From: Nonomuraea sp. NBC_00507
GTDB taxonomy: Bacteria > Actinomycetota > Actinomycetes > Streptosporangiales > Streptosporangiaceae
Direction of reading: 5' to 3'
Assembly: GCF_036013525.1 (NCBI RefSeq)
Contig: NZ_CP107853.1
Location: forward strand, 7,502,001 to 7,566,000
DNA length: 64,000 bases
Under the pieces are notes generated by a model that saw only the letters and a list, made by a program, of their open reading frames with translations, searched no databases and had not been told where the DNA came from. The first letter of the stretch is position 1, and every line of letters starts with the position of its first letter. A program made the translations under genes and the position numbers. Positions 42,166-50,352 of this stretch are shown piece after piece.

Positions 42166-44045
42166 CCGTGGCCCTCCTGGCGTTTGTCCTCATCGACGAT
42201 CTCCGCGTCCACGACCTCCTCTTCGCCGGCCCGCTGCTGGTCACCGGGGCCTGCGTCGGCGCCCGTGCCCGTGCTCCCGCCAGGGGTGGTGCCCTGCGTC
42301 TGCGCGTAGATCGCCTGACCGATCTTCTGGGCGGAGGCCGACGCCTTGTCCGCGGCCTGCCTGATGGCGTTGACATCGTCGCCCTTCAGCTTGTCCTTCA
42401 GGTCGGCAAGAGCGGCCTCCACCTCAGACTTGACGTCTGCGGGCACCTTGTCTGGATTGTCGCGCAGCAGCCGTTCGGTGGAGTAGACGAGCGCCTCGGC
42501 GTTGTTGCGGATCTCGGCCGCCTCGCGCCTGCGACGGTCCTCCTCGGCGTGCTGCTCCGCCTCGCGCACCATCCGGTCGATGTCATCCTTCGGCAGCGCC
42601 GAACCACCGGTGATCACGATCGACTGCTCCCGGCCCGTGCCGAGATCCTTCGCCGAGACGTTCATGATGCCGTTGGCGTCGATGTCGAAGGCGACCTCGA
42701 TCTGCGGGACCCCGCGCGGCGCGGGCGGCAGACCGGTCAGCTCGAACATGCCCAGCCTCTTGTTGTACGCGGCGATCTCACGTTCACCCTGGTAGACCTG
42801 GATGGCCACGGATGGCTGGTTGTCGTCGGCCGTCGTGAACACCTCCGATCGCTTGGTCGGAATGGTGGTGTTGCGCTCGATGAGCCGGGTCATGATGCCG
42901 CCCTTGGTCTCGATGCCCAGCGACAGCGGGGTGACGTCCAGCAGCAGGACGTCCTTGACCTCGCCCTTGAGCACCCCGGCCTGCAGCGCGGCGCCCACGG
43001 CGACCACTTCATCCGGGTTGACGCCCTTGTGCGGCTCCTTGCCGCCGGTCAGCTCCCGTACCAGGTCGACCACGGCCGGCATGCGGGTCGCGCCGCCAAC
43101 GAGGATCACGTGGTCGATGTCGGACACCTGAAGCTTGGCATCCCTCACCGCCTGGTGGAACGGGCTCTTGCAGCGGTCCAACAGGTCGTGGGTGAGCTGC
43201 TGGAACTGCACGCGGGTCAGCTTCTCGTCCATGTGCAGCGGGCCCTGGTCGGAGGCGGTGATGTAGGGCAGGCTGATCGAGGTCTCACTGGTCGACGACA
43301 GCTCGATCTTGGCCCGCTCGGAGGCTTCCCGCAGCCGCTGCACCGCCATCTTGTCCTTGGACAGGTCCACCCCGTGGGCGTTCTTGAACTGGGTGACCAG
43401 ATGATCGACGATCCGCTGGTCCCAGTCGTCGCCGCCCAGGTGGGTATCGCCGGCGGTGGCGTTGACCTCGACCACGCCCTCGCCGATGGACAGCAGCGAC
43501 ACGTCGAACGTGCCGCCGCCCAGGTCGAAGACCAGGATGGTCTGGTCGTTCTCCTTGTCCAGGCCGTAGGCCAGCGCGGCGGCGGTCGGCTCGTTGATGA
43601 TCCGCAGCACCTTCAGGCCGGCGATCTCGCCCGCTTCCTTGGTGGCGGTGCGCTGTGCGTCGTCGAAGTACGCCGGCACGGTGACGACGGCCTCCGTGAC
43701 GCTCTCGCCGAGGTAGGCCTCGGCGTCACGCTTCAGCTTCTGCAGCACCCGGGCGGAGATCTCCTGCGCGGTGTAGCGCTTGCCGTCGATGCTCCCCGTT
43801 TCGGGGAAGCGCCACGAGGCGTCGCCCATGTGGCGTTTCACCGAGCGTGCGGTGCGCTCAACGTTGGTCACCGCCTGGCGTTTGGCGATCTCGCCGACCA
43901 GCACCTCACCGCTCTTGGCGAATGCCACCACCGAAGGCGTCGTCCGCGATCCCTCGGTGTTGGTGATGACGGTGGGCTCGCCGGCTTCCAGAACGCAGAC
44001 GACCGAGTTCGTGGTGCCGAGGTCGATACCGACGGGTCGGGTCAT
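42162..44045 (-). CDS. dnaK: Hsp70 chaperone DnaK
   Basis: A 627-residue ATP-dependent chaperone. The ATPase domain (1-365) has [11 protein letters not shown], the signature [19 protein letters not shown] and [17 protein letters not shown]. The peptide-binding domain follows ([20 protein letters not shown]), with a lid of standard length and the acidic tail [15 protein letters not shown] common in actinobacteria. A GGAAGGAGG site precedes the ATG. It lies between a J-domain gene and grpE in one transcript. The housekeeping dnaK is expected elsewhere in the chromosome, so this is probably a second copy; that is an inference from gene order and company. Confidence 0.95.
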   Translation of the reverse strand: MTRPVGIDLGTTNSVVCVLEAGEPTVITNTEGSRTTPSVVAFAKSGEVLVGEIAKRQAVTNVERTARSVKRHMGDASWRFPETGSIDGKRYTAQEISARVLQKLKRDAEAYLGESVTEAVVTVPAYFDDAQRTATKEAGEIAGLKVLRIINEPTAAALAYGLDKENDQTILVFDLGGGTFDVSLLSIGEGVVEVNATAGDTHLGGDDWDQRIVDHLVTQFKNAHGVDLSKDKMAVQRLREASERAKIELSSTSETSISLPYITASDQGPLHMDEKLTRVQFQQLTHDLLDRCKSPFHQAVRDAKLQVSDIDHVILVGGATRMPAVVDLVRELTGGKEPHKGVNPDEVVAVGAALQAGVLKGEVKDVLLLDVTPLSLGIETKGGIMTRLIERNTTIPTKRSEVFTTADDNQPSVAIQVYQGEREIAAYNKRLGMFELTGLPPAPRGVPQIEVAFDIDANGIMNVSAKDLGTGREQSIVITGGSALPKDDIDRMVREAEQHAEEDRRRREAAEIRNNAEALVYSTERLLRDNPDKVPADVKSEVEAALADLKDKLKGDDVNAIRQAADKASASAQKIGQAIYAQTQGTTPGGSTGTGADAGPGDQQRAGEEEVVDAEIVDEDKRQEGHG

Positions 44046-44102
44046 CGACAGCCTCCTTCCTCACGCCCTCCTCGTCATGGCACGCGCACCGTCCTCGGGG
44101 TT

Positions 44103-44609
44103 TCACAGCCACCACAGGCGGGCGGCGGGCCAGCCGAGGAAAGGCGTGTCACGCGAATCCCTGCGGGCCGGGTGAAGCCGGGGCGGGCCCACCCGCAGCA
44201 GCACATGTTCCAACGGCGCGACGACAGAAGAAAGGTCGGTGATCATGTCAGCCACGTCCGCCACGTGGCCGGAAGCACGCCGGCGGACGGCTCTCGCGGA
44301 CACCTCGATGCCGGGATCCGGCGTATGCGTGACCCTGACGGCAACGGGCCGCCCGCCGAGCGGAGCGTCGTGTCCGCTCTTGGCGTCATAGGCGGCGCGC
44401 CGGGCAGGGTCGCGCAGCACGGCATAGGCGTCGATCACCTCGGCGAACCGTTCCCGTGCCGCGGGCTCGGCGGGGTGGGTATCCGGATGCAGCAGGCGCA
44501 TCAGTCGGCGGTAGGCTGACGTGATCTGCGCCGCGGACGCCGTTCTTTCCACCCCAAGCGCCGCGTAGTGGTCCCGCCAAGGCTGCTTGCCGTCGTGCCA
44601 GACGGGCAC
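44103..44609 (-). CDS. J-domain protein without zinc finger (DnaJ-like)
   Basis: A 168-residue co-chaperone. The J domain is at the N terminus (DHYAALGVERTASAAQITSA, YRRLMRLLHPDTHP with the HPD triad, then FAEVIDAYAVLRDPARRAAY). The rest lacks the Gly/Phe region, zinc finger and substrate domains of full DnaJ. It lies first in the operon, 57 bases before dnaK. The GTG at 44609 is preferred because AGGAG sits 9 bases upstream; a GTG at 44618 directly abuts that site. Confidence 0.85.
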   Translation of the reverse strand: MPVWHDGKQPWRDHYAALGVERTASAAQITSAYRRLMRLLHPDTHPAEPAARERFAEVIDAYAVLRDPARRAAYDAKSGHDAPLGGRPVAVRVTHTPDPGIEVSARAVRRRASGHVADVADMITDLSSVVAPLEHVLLRVGPPRLHPARRDSRDTPFLGWPAARLWWL

Positions 44610-44656
44610 CGTGCTCACCTCCTGCGCACAGACGATCGCCGGCTGGATGCGCTGCG

Positions 44657-44731
44657 ACCTGCAGGTATGAAACGGAAACTCGCTATGGATGCTACCGCAT
44701 CACCTGCAAGAACGCCCGATTTGTACAGGTG
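44657..44731. promoter_or_regulatory. Cluster of ACCTG/CAGGT repeats before the chaperone operon
   Basis: The perfect palindrome ACCTGCAGGT (44657-44666) is followed by CACCTG (44701-44706) and its inverse CAGGTG (44726-44731). These symmetric sites lie 50-120 bases before the J-domain gene and may bind its regulator. Confidence 0.4.
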
Positions 44732-44882
44732 GGACGCGGCTAGGGCGCAGCACAGGATGCTGCACTGTGAGGGACCCTCTTGATCCGCGCATTCCCATGT
44801 GGAGGGAGGGTCCGGTGTCCGGTCGAACGCCGATTCTGGGCGGGCGGCGGGAGCTGGCCCGACGCCCGCCCGGCGATTGCTT

Positions 44883-45239
44883 TCAGGCGTGCGCGGATCT
44901 CCGGCCTCGAGCCTGGGGAACGGCGACCCAGAGCCCTGCCGCGATGGCCAGGACACCGGCCATCCACGCGGTCCAGGCCGCGCCCGCCTGATCGGCGAAG
45001 CCGAACGCCCAGGGAGCGATGAAGAGCAGGACACCGAGTACGACGTGCGTCCATTCGCTCATGACGGCGCTCGGAACCGCGAGCGACCACAGTGCGCCGA
45101 CGGCCAGCAGGGCACCCAGAACCACCAGCGCCCACGTGCCGCCTGCGGTGTCGGGCGTGTACCAGAGCGGGGTCAGCGCTGTCACGACGCCCACGACGAA
45201 TGCCAGCCAGTCCTGCCAGCGGACCCATTTCTTGTCCAT
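44883..45239 (-). CDS. SPW-repeat membrane protein
   Basis: A 118-residue protein with four predicted membrane segments. It starts MDKKWVRWQDWLAFVVGVVT, with ALTPLWYT and later VLGVLLFIAPWAFGF, the two SPW-type repeats (small, Pro, Trp). The function of this family is unknown; members are common in actinomycetes and often sit near stress genes. The ATG has a GAAGGAGG site, and a CIRCE-like site lies 75 bases upstream. Confidence 0.85.
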   Translation of the reverse strand: MDKKWVRWQDWLAFVVGVVTALTPLWYTPDTAGGTWALVVLGALLAVGALWSLAVPSAVMSEWTHVVLGVLLFIAPWAFGFADQAGAAWTAWMAGVLAIAAGLWVAVPQARGRRSAHA

Positions 45240-45311
45240 GAGGCCTCCTTCTCGGCTGCTCGCCCGTCTTGTCTCCTTTGTTCCCGTGGCGACAGCCCGG
45301 CTAGTAACTGA

Positions 45312-45337
45312 TTGGCACTCCACGCAGAGAGTGCTCA
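45312..45337. promoter_or_regulatory. CIRCE-like element (HrcA-type operator)
   Basis: TTGGCACTC (45312-45320), eight bases, GAGTGCTCA (45329-45337). The CIRCE consensus is TTAGCACTC-N9-GAGTGCTAA; the inner arms match fully and the spacer is one base short. It lies in the 360-base region between the divergent SPW gene and the antiporter regulator remnant, nearer the SPW gene. Confidence 0.6.
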
Positions 45338-45602
45338 TCACCATTTAACAACTTGACCAGTCTTCGGCAAATCCTGCCCGCTTGTGAGCCTTCAACGATC
45401 CCCGCCTGCCTTTACCTTCGACCCGCTCTACGGCAAGAGGGGCGGTCCTCACCCGGCTCGGCCGCGCCCTCGGAGGGGAACGATGGTGCCGCCGGTGATG
45501 GCGCAGGGGTGAGGCGTGCGCGTGGGGGCGAGCGGGCCGCGCGATCGGAATGCGGCGTTGCCGTGGGTACGGCACAGGTGGGAATGCCGGTAGATAGGGC
45601 TG

Positions 45603-46090
45603 ATGGTGGAGATCGAGCAGACCGCGTTGCCCGGCATCGGGCTGCGGCATGAGTCCACCACGCGATCGGGGCGGCGCATCGGGATCGTCTCGCACCGGAC
45701 CGGCAGCCGCGATCTGGTGATCTACGATCGCGACGATCCTGATCGCGCCGGTGGGACCGTCATACTCGACGATGAGGAGGCCGACGCCCTGGCCGAGCTG
45801 CTCGGTGCGCCGCTGGTGGTGCAGCGGCTGAATGATCTGCACCGCGAGGTCGAAGGACTGGTCAGCGAGAAGCTGCCGATCGCGGATGACTCGCCGTACG
45901 CCGGTCGGCCGATGGACGATGCGCGGGTGCGCACCCGTACCGGCGCCTCGATCGTGGCCGTCGTCCGCGGCGGGCAGGTGTACGCCAGCCCCGCACCGGA
46001 CTTCGTTCCTGGCCGCCGGTGACCCTAGTGGTCGTGGTGGGCAGCGCGGAGGGTGTCAACGCCGTCGCCGACATCCTGGCCCGAGGGTAG
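45603..46090 (+). pseudogene. KhtT-like antiporter regulatory subunit, disrupted C terminus
   Basis: The main frame encodes MVEIEQTALPGIGLRHESTT, VIYDRDDPDRAGGTVILDDE, RLNDLHREVEGLVSEKLPIA and the TrkA-C type end GASIVAVVRGGQVYASPAPD. It stops at 46022. The expected ending (LAAGD, then VVVVGSAEGV and NAVADILARG) is present but spread over two further frames to 46090, as if two single bases had been gained. The partner transporter gene is also broken. Loss of function is probable; two sequencing errors so close together are less likely. Confidence 0.7.
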
Positions 46091-46097
46091 GCCGCAG

Positions 46098-46897
46098 GTG
46101 CACCACACGGCTCTGCTGTTCCTGGAATTCGGTGCGATCATCCTCGCTCTGGGTCTGCTCGCCGCGCTGGCGTTGCGGGTGGGCATCTCGCCGATCCCGC
46201 TGGGCTGGGGTCCGGTCGCGGCGGTGGCGATGGCCGGCCTCACCTACGCCACCTCCTCCGGCATCACCGCCAAGGTCCTCTCGGACCTTGGCTGGATTGG
46301 CAACCGGGAGACGCCGGTGGCGCTGTCGCTGCTGGTGTTCGAGGACCTGACGATGGCGGTCTATCTGCCGCTGACGGTCCTGCTGGCCGGGCTGAGCCTC
46401 GTCGCAGGCATGGTGGCGGTGGCTGTCGCGTTGGCGAGCGTCAGTGTGGTGCTGTTGGTGGCGCTGCGCTATGGCCACGTCATCGAGGCGTTCGTACGCA
46501 GCCCCAATCCCGAGGTTCTGCTTTTGAAAGTGGTCGGACTGGCGTTGTTGGTGGCCGGGGTGGCCCAGCACGTGCAGGTGTCGGCGGCGGTAAGATCGGT
46601 GCGGTGGCCGGGCTGGCGGTGCTGCTTGCGCTGGTCAGCACGCTCACCAAGCTGGTGACCGGCTATTACGCCGCGCGCCGGGCCGGAATCGCCCCAGCAG
46701 GAAGGGCTCGGGCCGGCATCGCGCTCATCCCGCGCGGTGAGTTCAACATCGTGATCGCGGGGCTCGCGGTGGCCGCTGGCACCCATCCCGACCTCGGGCC
46801 TCTGGCGGCCACCTATGTGCTGATCCTGGCCGCGTTCGGGCCGCTGGCCGCCCGCCTGATACAACCGCTGGTCACCGCGATCGCCGAACGCGCCTGA
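46098..46897 (+). pseudogene. CPA2 cation/proton antiporter, internally deleted
   Basis: The start VHHTALLFLEFGAIILALGL is that of a KhtU-type antiporter. At SPIPL the sequence jumps directly to GWGPVAAVAMAGLTYATSSG, omitting several membrane helices. It continues through KVLSDLGWIGNRETPVALSL and VAGVAQHVQVSAAV, then breaks again and resumes in another frame from about 46604 (VAGLAVLLALVSTLTKLVTG, IPRGEFNIVIAGLAVAAGTH). Half of the transporter is missing. It lies directly after its broken regulator gene. Confidence 0.8.
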
Positions 46898-47165
46898 ACA
46901 CCATTGCGATCAACACTTGTGGTCAACATTTGTCACCGGCCTCCTCGTGAGGCTGGTCTTCGCTCCCGCAGCCGGCAGGAGGCCGGAACACCAGCTTCAG
47001 TGCCCGGCCCGACATTATGTGGCGCCGCCACTGCCTCGCCAGTTGAACGCGCCGTAGAAGCAGCGGCCGCCCCTTGGCCATCGCCATCATGATCCCCTGG
47101 CCCTTGAGCTCTGACCTGCGACCGCGTCCGCTGATGTCTGCGCAGGAGTCCAGCGTGCGGGTTTG

Positions 47166-48590
47166 TCATGAGGGCTTCAGGCTGACGGGCGGCAGGTATT
47201 CCTCGATCAGGTTCCGTTTCCACCACGCGCCTGTCGCTCGCCGCTCCCGCCAGGTGGTGAAACGATAGCGGTAGAGGCGGGCCCGGACGAAGGTGGGCGG
47301 GCTGTCGGGAAAGGGGTTCCCGGCGAGCAAACGCAGCGTGGCCGGGTCGTTTTGGAGCAGCTTGACCACGAGCGGCAGAAGCCACGGTTGGGCGTAGAGC
47401 GGTGACAGGGCGGCGAACCACATGAGCCAGTCGAGCCGAAGGTGGTATGGGGCGACCTGGGGTGGACAGCGAGCGGGATCGCCGGGTTTGCCCTTGAAGG
47501 GATACTCCTTCCACTGTGCGTCGGATGTGATGTCAGGCTCGTCGGTGCCCTCGATCACGATCTCATCGCGGGTCTTGTTGATGGTGCCGAAGGCGCCGTA
47601 GGTGCCGACCAGGTGAAAGGCGTTGAAGCTGGCGTTCATCAGCTGGTGGCGGGACAGCAGGTTGCGCACCGGCCAATAGCTGAGCACCACGACCAGCGTC
47701 GTGACCGCCACCACCAGCGCGTCGTGCCACAGAGGCGCGACCAGGACAGGACGCGCCGGGGCGGGTGACGCGAACAGCACCGACCAGTCCACCACGGATG
47801 CCGCCAGCACGACGGTCAGCCAGTTCAGCCAGGAGAAGTTCCCCGAGATGATCAACCAGAGCTGTGTGGCGATCATGAAGGCCGCGGCCACGCTCGCATA
47901 AGGCTGAGGCGCGAACAACCCGAACGGGGCGACAAGCTGGGCGACGTGGTTGCCGGCGACTTCAATGCGATGCAGCGGCCTGGGCAGGTGGTGGAAGTAC
48001 CAGCTCAACGGGCCGGGCATCGGCTGGGTTTCGTGGTGGTAGTACAGGCAGGTCAGGTCGCGCCAGCATGGGTCTCCCCGCACCTTGATCAGACCGGCGC
48101 CGAATTCCAGCCGGAACAGCAGCCAGCGCAGCAGCACCAGCACCAGAACGGGAGGGGCGGTGTGCGCGTTGCCGAGGAAGATCGCGTAAAAACCCGCTTC
48201 GCACAGCAATGACTCCCAGCCGAAGGAGTACCACACCTGTCCCACGTTGACGATCGACAGGTACAAAGCCCACAGCACCGTCCACCACACCATCGAGGCC
48301 CACAGCGGCACCAGATCGGCGAGCCCGGCCAGGACCGCGGCCGACAGCGCCACCCCGCTCCAGGCCACGGCGGCGAAGAACCGGTCGCTGTAATACAGGT
48401 GGAAGATGCTCGGCGCGGCCCGGAAGGGCACCTGGCGCAGGTGCGCCGGCACCGGTGTCAGGCCGTTCTCACCGATGAGGGCGCGGAACTGGTTGGCCGC
48501 GGACAGGAAGGCGATCAGATAGATGGCGGCCAGCCCGCGCTGGAAGATCAGCCGGCCGAGCAAGTAGTCGGGTGCTCCGAACCATTCCAC
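47166..48590 (-). CDS. Lipase maturation factor-family membrane protein
   Basis: A 474-residue multi-span protein of the LMF1 family. It starts VEWFGAPDYLLGRLIFQRGL and carries FGWESLLCEAGFYAIFLGN, the conserved RLEFGAGLIKVRGDPCWRDL, TCLYYHHETQPMPGPLSWYF and a C-terminal globular part (APYHLRLDWLMWFAALSP). In animals LMF1 helps lipases fold in the ER; the bacterial role is unknown. The GTG at 48590 begins 3 bases after the stop of the upstream oxidoreductase gene, so the two are probably coupled. Confidence 0.88.
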   Translation of the reverse strand: MEWFGAPDYLLGRLIFQRGLAAIYLIAFLSAANQFRALIGENGLTPVPAHLRQVPFRAAPSIFHLYYSDRFFAAVAWSGVALSAAVLAGLADLVPLWASMVWWTVLWALYLSIVNVGQVWYSFGWESLLCEAGFYAIFLGNAHTAPPVLVLVLLRWLLFRLEFGAGLIKVRGDPCWRDLTCLYYHHETQPMPGPLSWYFHHLPRPLHRIEVAGNHVAQLVAPFGLFAPQPYASVAAAFMIATQLWLIISGNFSWLNWLTVVLAASVVDWSVLFASPAPARPVLVAPLWHDALVVAVTTLVVVLSYWPVRNLLSRHQLMNASFNAFHLVGTYGAFGTINKTRDEIVIEGTDEPDITSDAQWKEYPFKGKPGDPARCPPQVAPYHLRLDWLMWFAALSPLYAQPWLLPLVVKLLQNDPATLRLLAGNPFPDSPPTFVRARLYRYRFTTWRERRATGAWWKRNLIEEYLPPVSLKPS

Positions 48591-48592
48591 AC

Positions 48593-50053
48593 CTACTCTC
48601 CCTTCACCGTCCTTTCCGCCGGTGTCATCCCGAACATGCGGCGCGCCGCCAGCTGTGCCGCGTGGTATCCGCACATGCCGTGCACCCCCGGCCCGGGAGG
48701 GGTGGCCGAGGAGCACAGGTAGATGTCCGGGTTCGGGGTGGCGTAGGGAACCCGGGCCGCCGTCGGCCGAAACAGCAGGCGCAGGCGGTCGCAGGCGCCA
48801 CCGGCGATGTCGCCTCCGGCGTTGTTGGGGTTACGCGCCTGGATCTGCGCGGGGCCGGCGATGCTGCGGACGAGGATGAGATCGCGGAAGCCGGGGGCGA
48901 ATCGCTCGATCTGCCGCTCGATCGCCGCGGTCAGGTCGCCGCGCCACCCGTGGGGGACGTGGCCGTAGACCCACAGCACCTGTCCGCCATCGGGCGCGCG
49001 GGAGGAGTCGAACAGGCTGGGTTGGGCGACGATGAGGAAGGGGGTAGCAGGCGCCTCGCCTCGGTAGGCGGCGCGCAGAGCCGTGTCGATCTCGGCGAAG
49101 GAAGGGCCGAGATGGACGGTGCCGGCCAGGGTGCAGGCTGGTGCGGTCCACGGGACCGGCGCCGACAAGGCGTAATCGACCTTGAAGACGCCGGGGCCGT
49201 GGCGGTAGCGGCGCAGGCGCTGGACGTACCGGTGCGGGAGCCTTCCCTCCGCCAGATCCGCCAGCCGCTCCGGCATCACATCCAGCAGGTACACCCGCGC
49301 GGGCGGCAGGTCATCCAGGCTGGAGACCGGGTGCCCGGTGTGGATCTGCCCGCCGAGATGCCGCAGGTAGGCGGCAAGCGCCTCCGACAGAGCCTGAGAG
49401 CCGCCGCGAGGGAACGGCCAGCCCACCTCGTGGGCGGCCAGGGCGAACAGGACGGCGATCCCGCCGGTGACAGGCGAGCCCAGCGGCGCGACGCCATGCG
49501 CCGCGAGCCCGGCCAGCAGGCCGCGGGCGCGCTCCCCGCGAAACAGGCGGGCCAGCAGCGCGGCCGGGGCCACGGCCCGCGCGCCGAACCGGGCCAGCAG
49601 CGCGGGATGGCGGGGCCGGATGGCGAGCGGAGCACGCAGCACGTCGGGGGCCAGGCCGTCCCATCGCCCGAGGAAAGGCGCGATCAGGCGGCGATAGCGC
49701 CGGCCGTCCCCGTGCAGCGAGGCCGCGGTCTCCTCAGCAGAGCGGGCGAGCACCACGGCCGACCCGCCGGGGAACGGATGGGCCAGCGGGAGGGGCGGCT
49801 GCACCCAATCAAGTCCGTATTGTCCCAACGGCATCGCCCTGAACGCCGGCGAGCCCGCGCCGAGCGGGTGCACGGCCGAACACACATCGTGCCGGAAACC
49901 GGGCAGCGTCAACTCCTGCGTGCTTGCTCCACCGCCCACCGTCGCGGCACCCTCATACACTCGTACCTCCACACCGGCCCGCGCGAGCGTGACCGCTGCC
50001 GTCAGCCCGTTCGGCCCGGCGCCGACCACCACCGCATCGACTTCGTCGATCAC
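48593..50053 (-). CDS. Phytoene desaturase-like FAD oxidoreductase
   Basis: A 486-residue flavoprotein. The N-terminal dinucleotide motif is VDAVVVGAGPNGLTAAVTLA, with the following VRVYEGAATVGGGASTQEL as in carotenoid-type oxidoreductases. The C terminus has the second FAD-contact region (YLCSSATPPGPGVHGMCGYH). The substrate is not predictable; this subgroup also contains lipid- and retinol-saturase-like proteins. It precedes the lipase maturation factor gene by 2 bases, a pairing that suggests lipid modification. Confidence 0.85.
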   Translation of the reverse strand: MIDEVDAVVVGAGPNGLTAAVTLARAGVEVRVYEGAATVGGGASTQELTLPGFRHDVCSAVHPLGAGSPAFRAMPLGQYGLDWVQPPLPLAHPFPGGSAVVLARSAEETAASLHGDGRRYRRLIAPFLGRWDGLAPDVLRAPLAIRPRHPALLARFGARAVAPAALLARLFRGERARGLLAGLAAHGVAPLGSPVTGGIAVLFALAAHEVGWPFPRGGSQALSEALAAYLRHLGGQIHTGHPVSSLDDLPPARVYLLDVMPERLADLAEGRLPHRYVQRLRRYRHGPGVFKVDYALSAPVPWTAPACTLAGTVHLGPSFAEIDTALRAAYRGEAPATPFLIVAQPSLFDSSRAPDGGQVLWVYGHVPHGWRGDLTAAIERQIERFAPGFRDLILVRSIAGPAQIQARNPNNAGGDIAGGACDRLRLLFRPTAARVPYATPNPDIYLCSSATPPGPGVHGMCGYHAAQLAARRMFGMTPAERTVKGE

Positions 50054-50234
50054 ATGTACTGCCCCTCTCCTGCTTGATCCCTGTTCGATTCGCCGCCTGC
50101 CGTGGCGCTGCTCACAACGGGCCCCGGGAACAGCCGCCGCTGGAAGCGGCCGAAACCGACGTGGTCGATCACCTCCTGGATCGGCACGATCGTCACGCTG
50201 CGGCGGGCCTCCCCTCGTATCGCTCGTCAGCCAT
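50050..50234 (-). pseudogene. MFS transporter N-terminal remnant
   Basis: ATG 50234 gives MADERYEGRPAAA and a stop. One frame over, from GTG 50196, it reads VTIVPIQEVIDHVGFGRFQR, the typical opening of sugar/metabolite MFS symporters, and then loses the match and stops at 50050. No membrane segment remains. Confidence 0.4.
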
Positions 50235-50352
50235 GCGCTTCCCCGGCAGTCATTCCGTTATCGACGGTCAGTGGGCTGATGCGGCGGCCGGCATGCTGGA
50301 ATCGGGCTTTCCGCCCCCCGAAGCCGTCGTATTCCGTAGTGCCGGGTTCATG

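Noticed and set aside
41991..44519. 842-codon plus-strand frame over dnaK
   Set aside because: It is the known antisense open frame effect of GC-rich dnaK genes; DnaK itself is unmistakable on the other strand.
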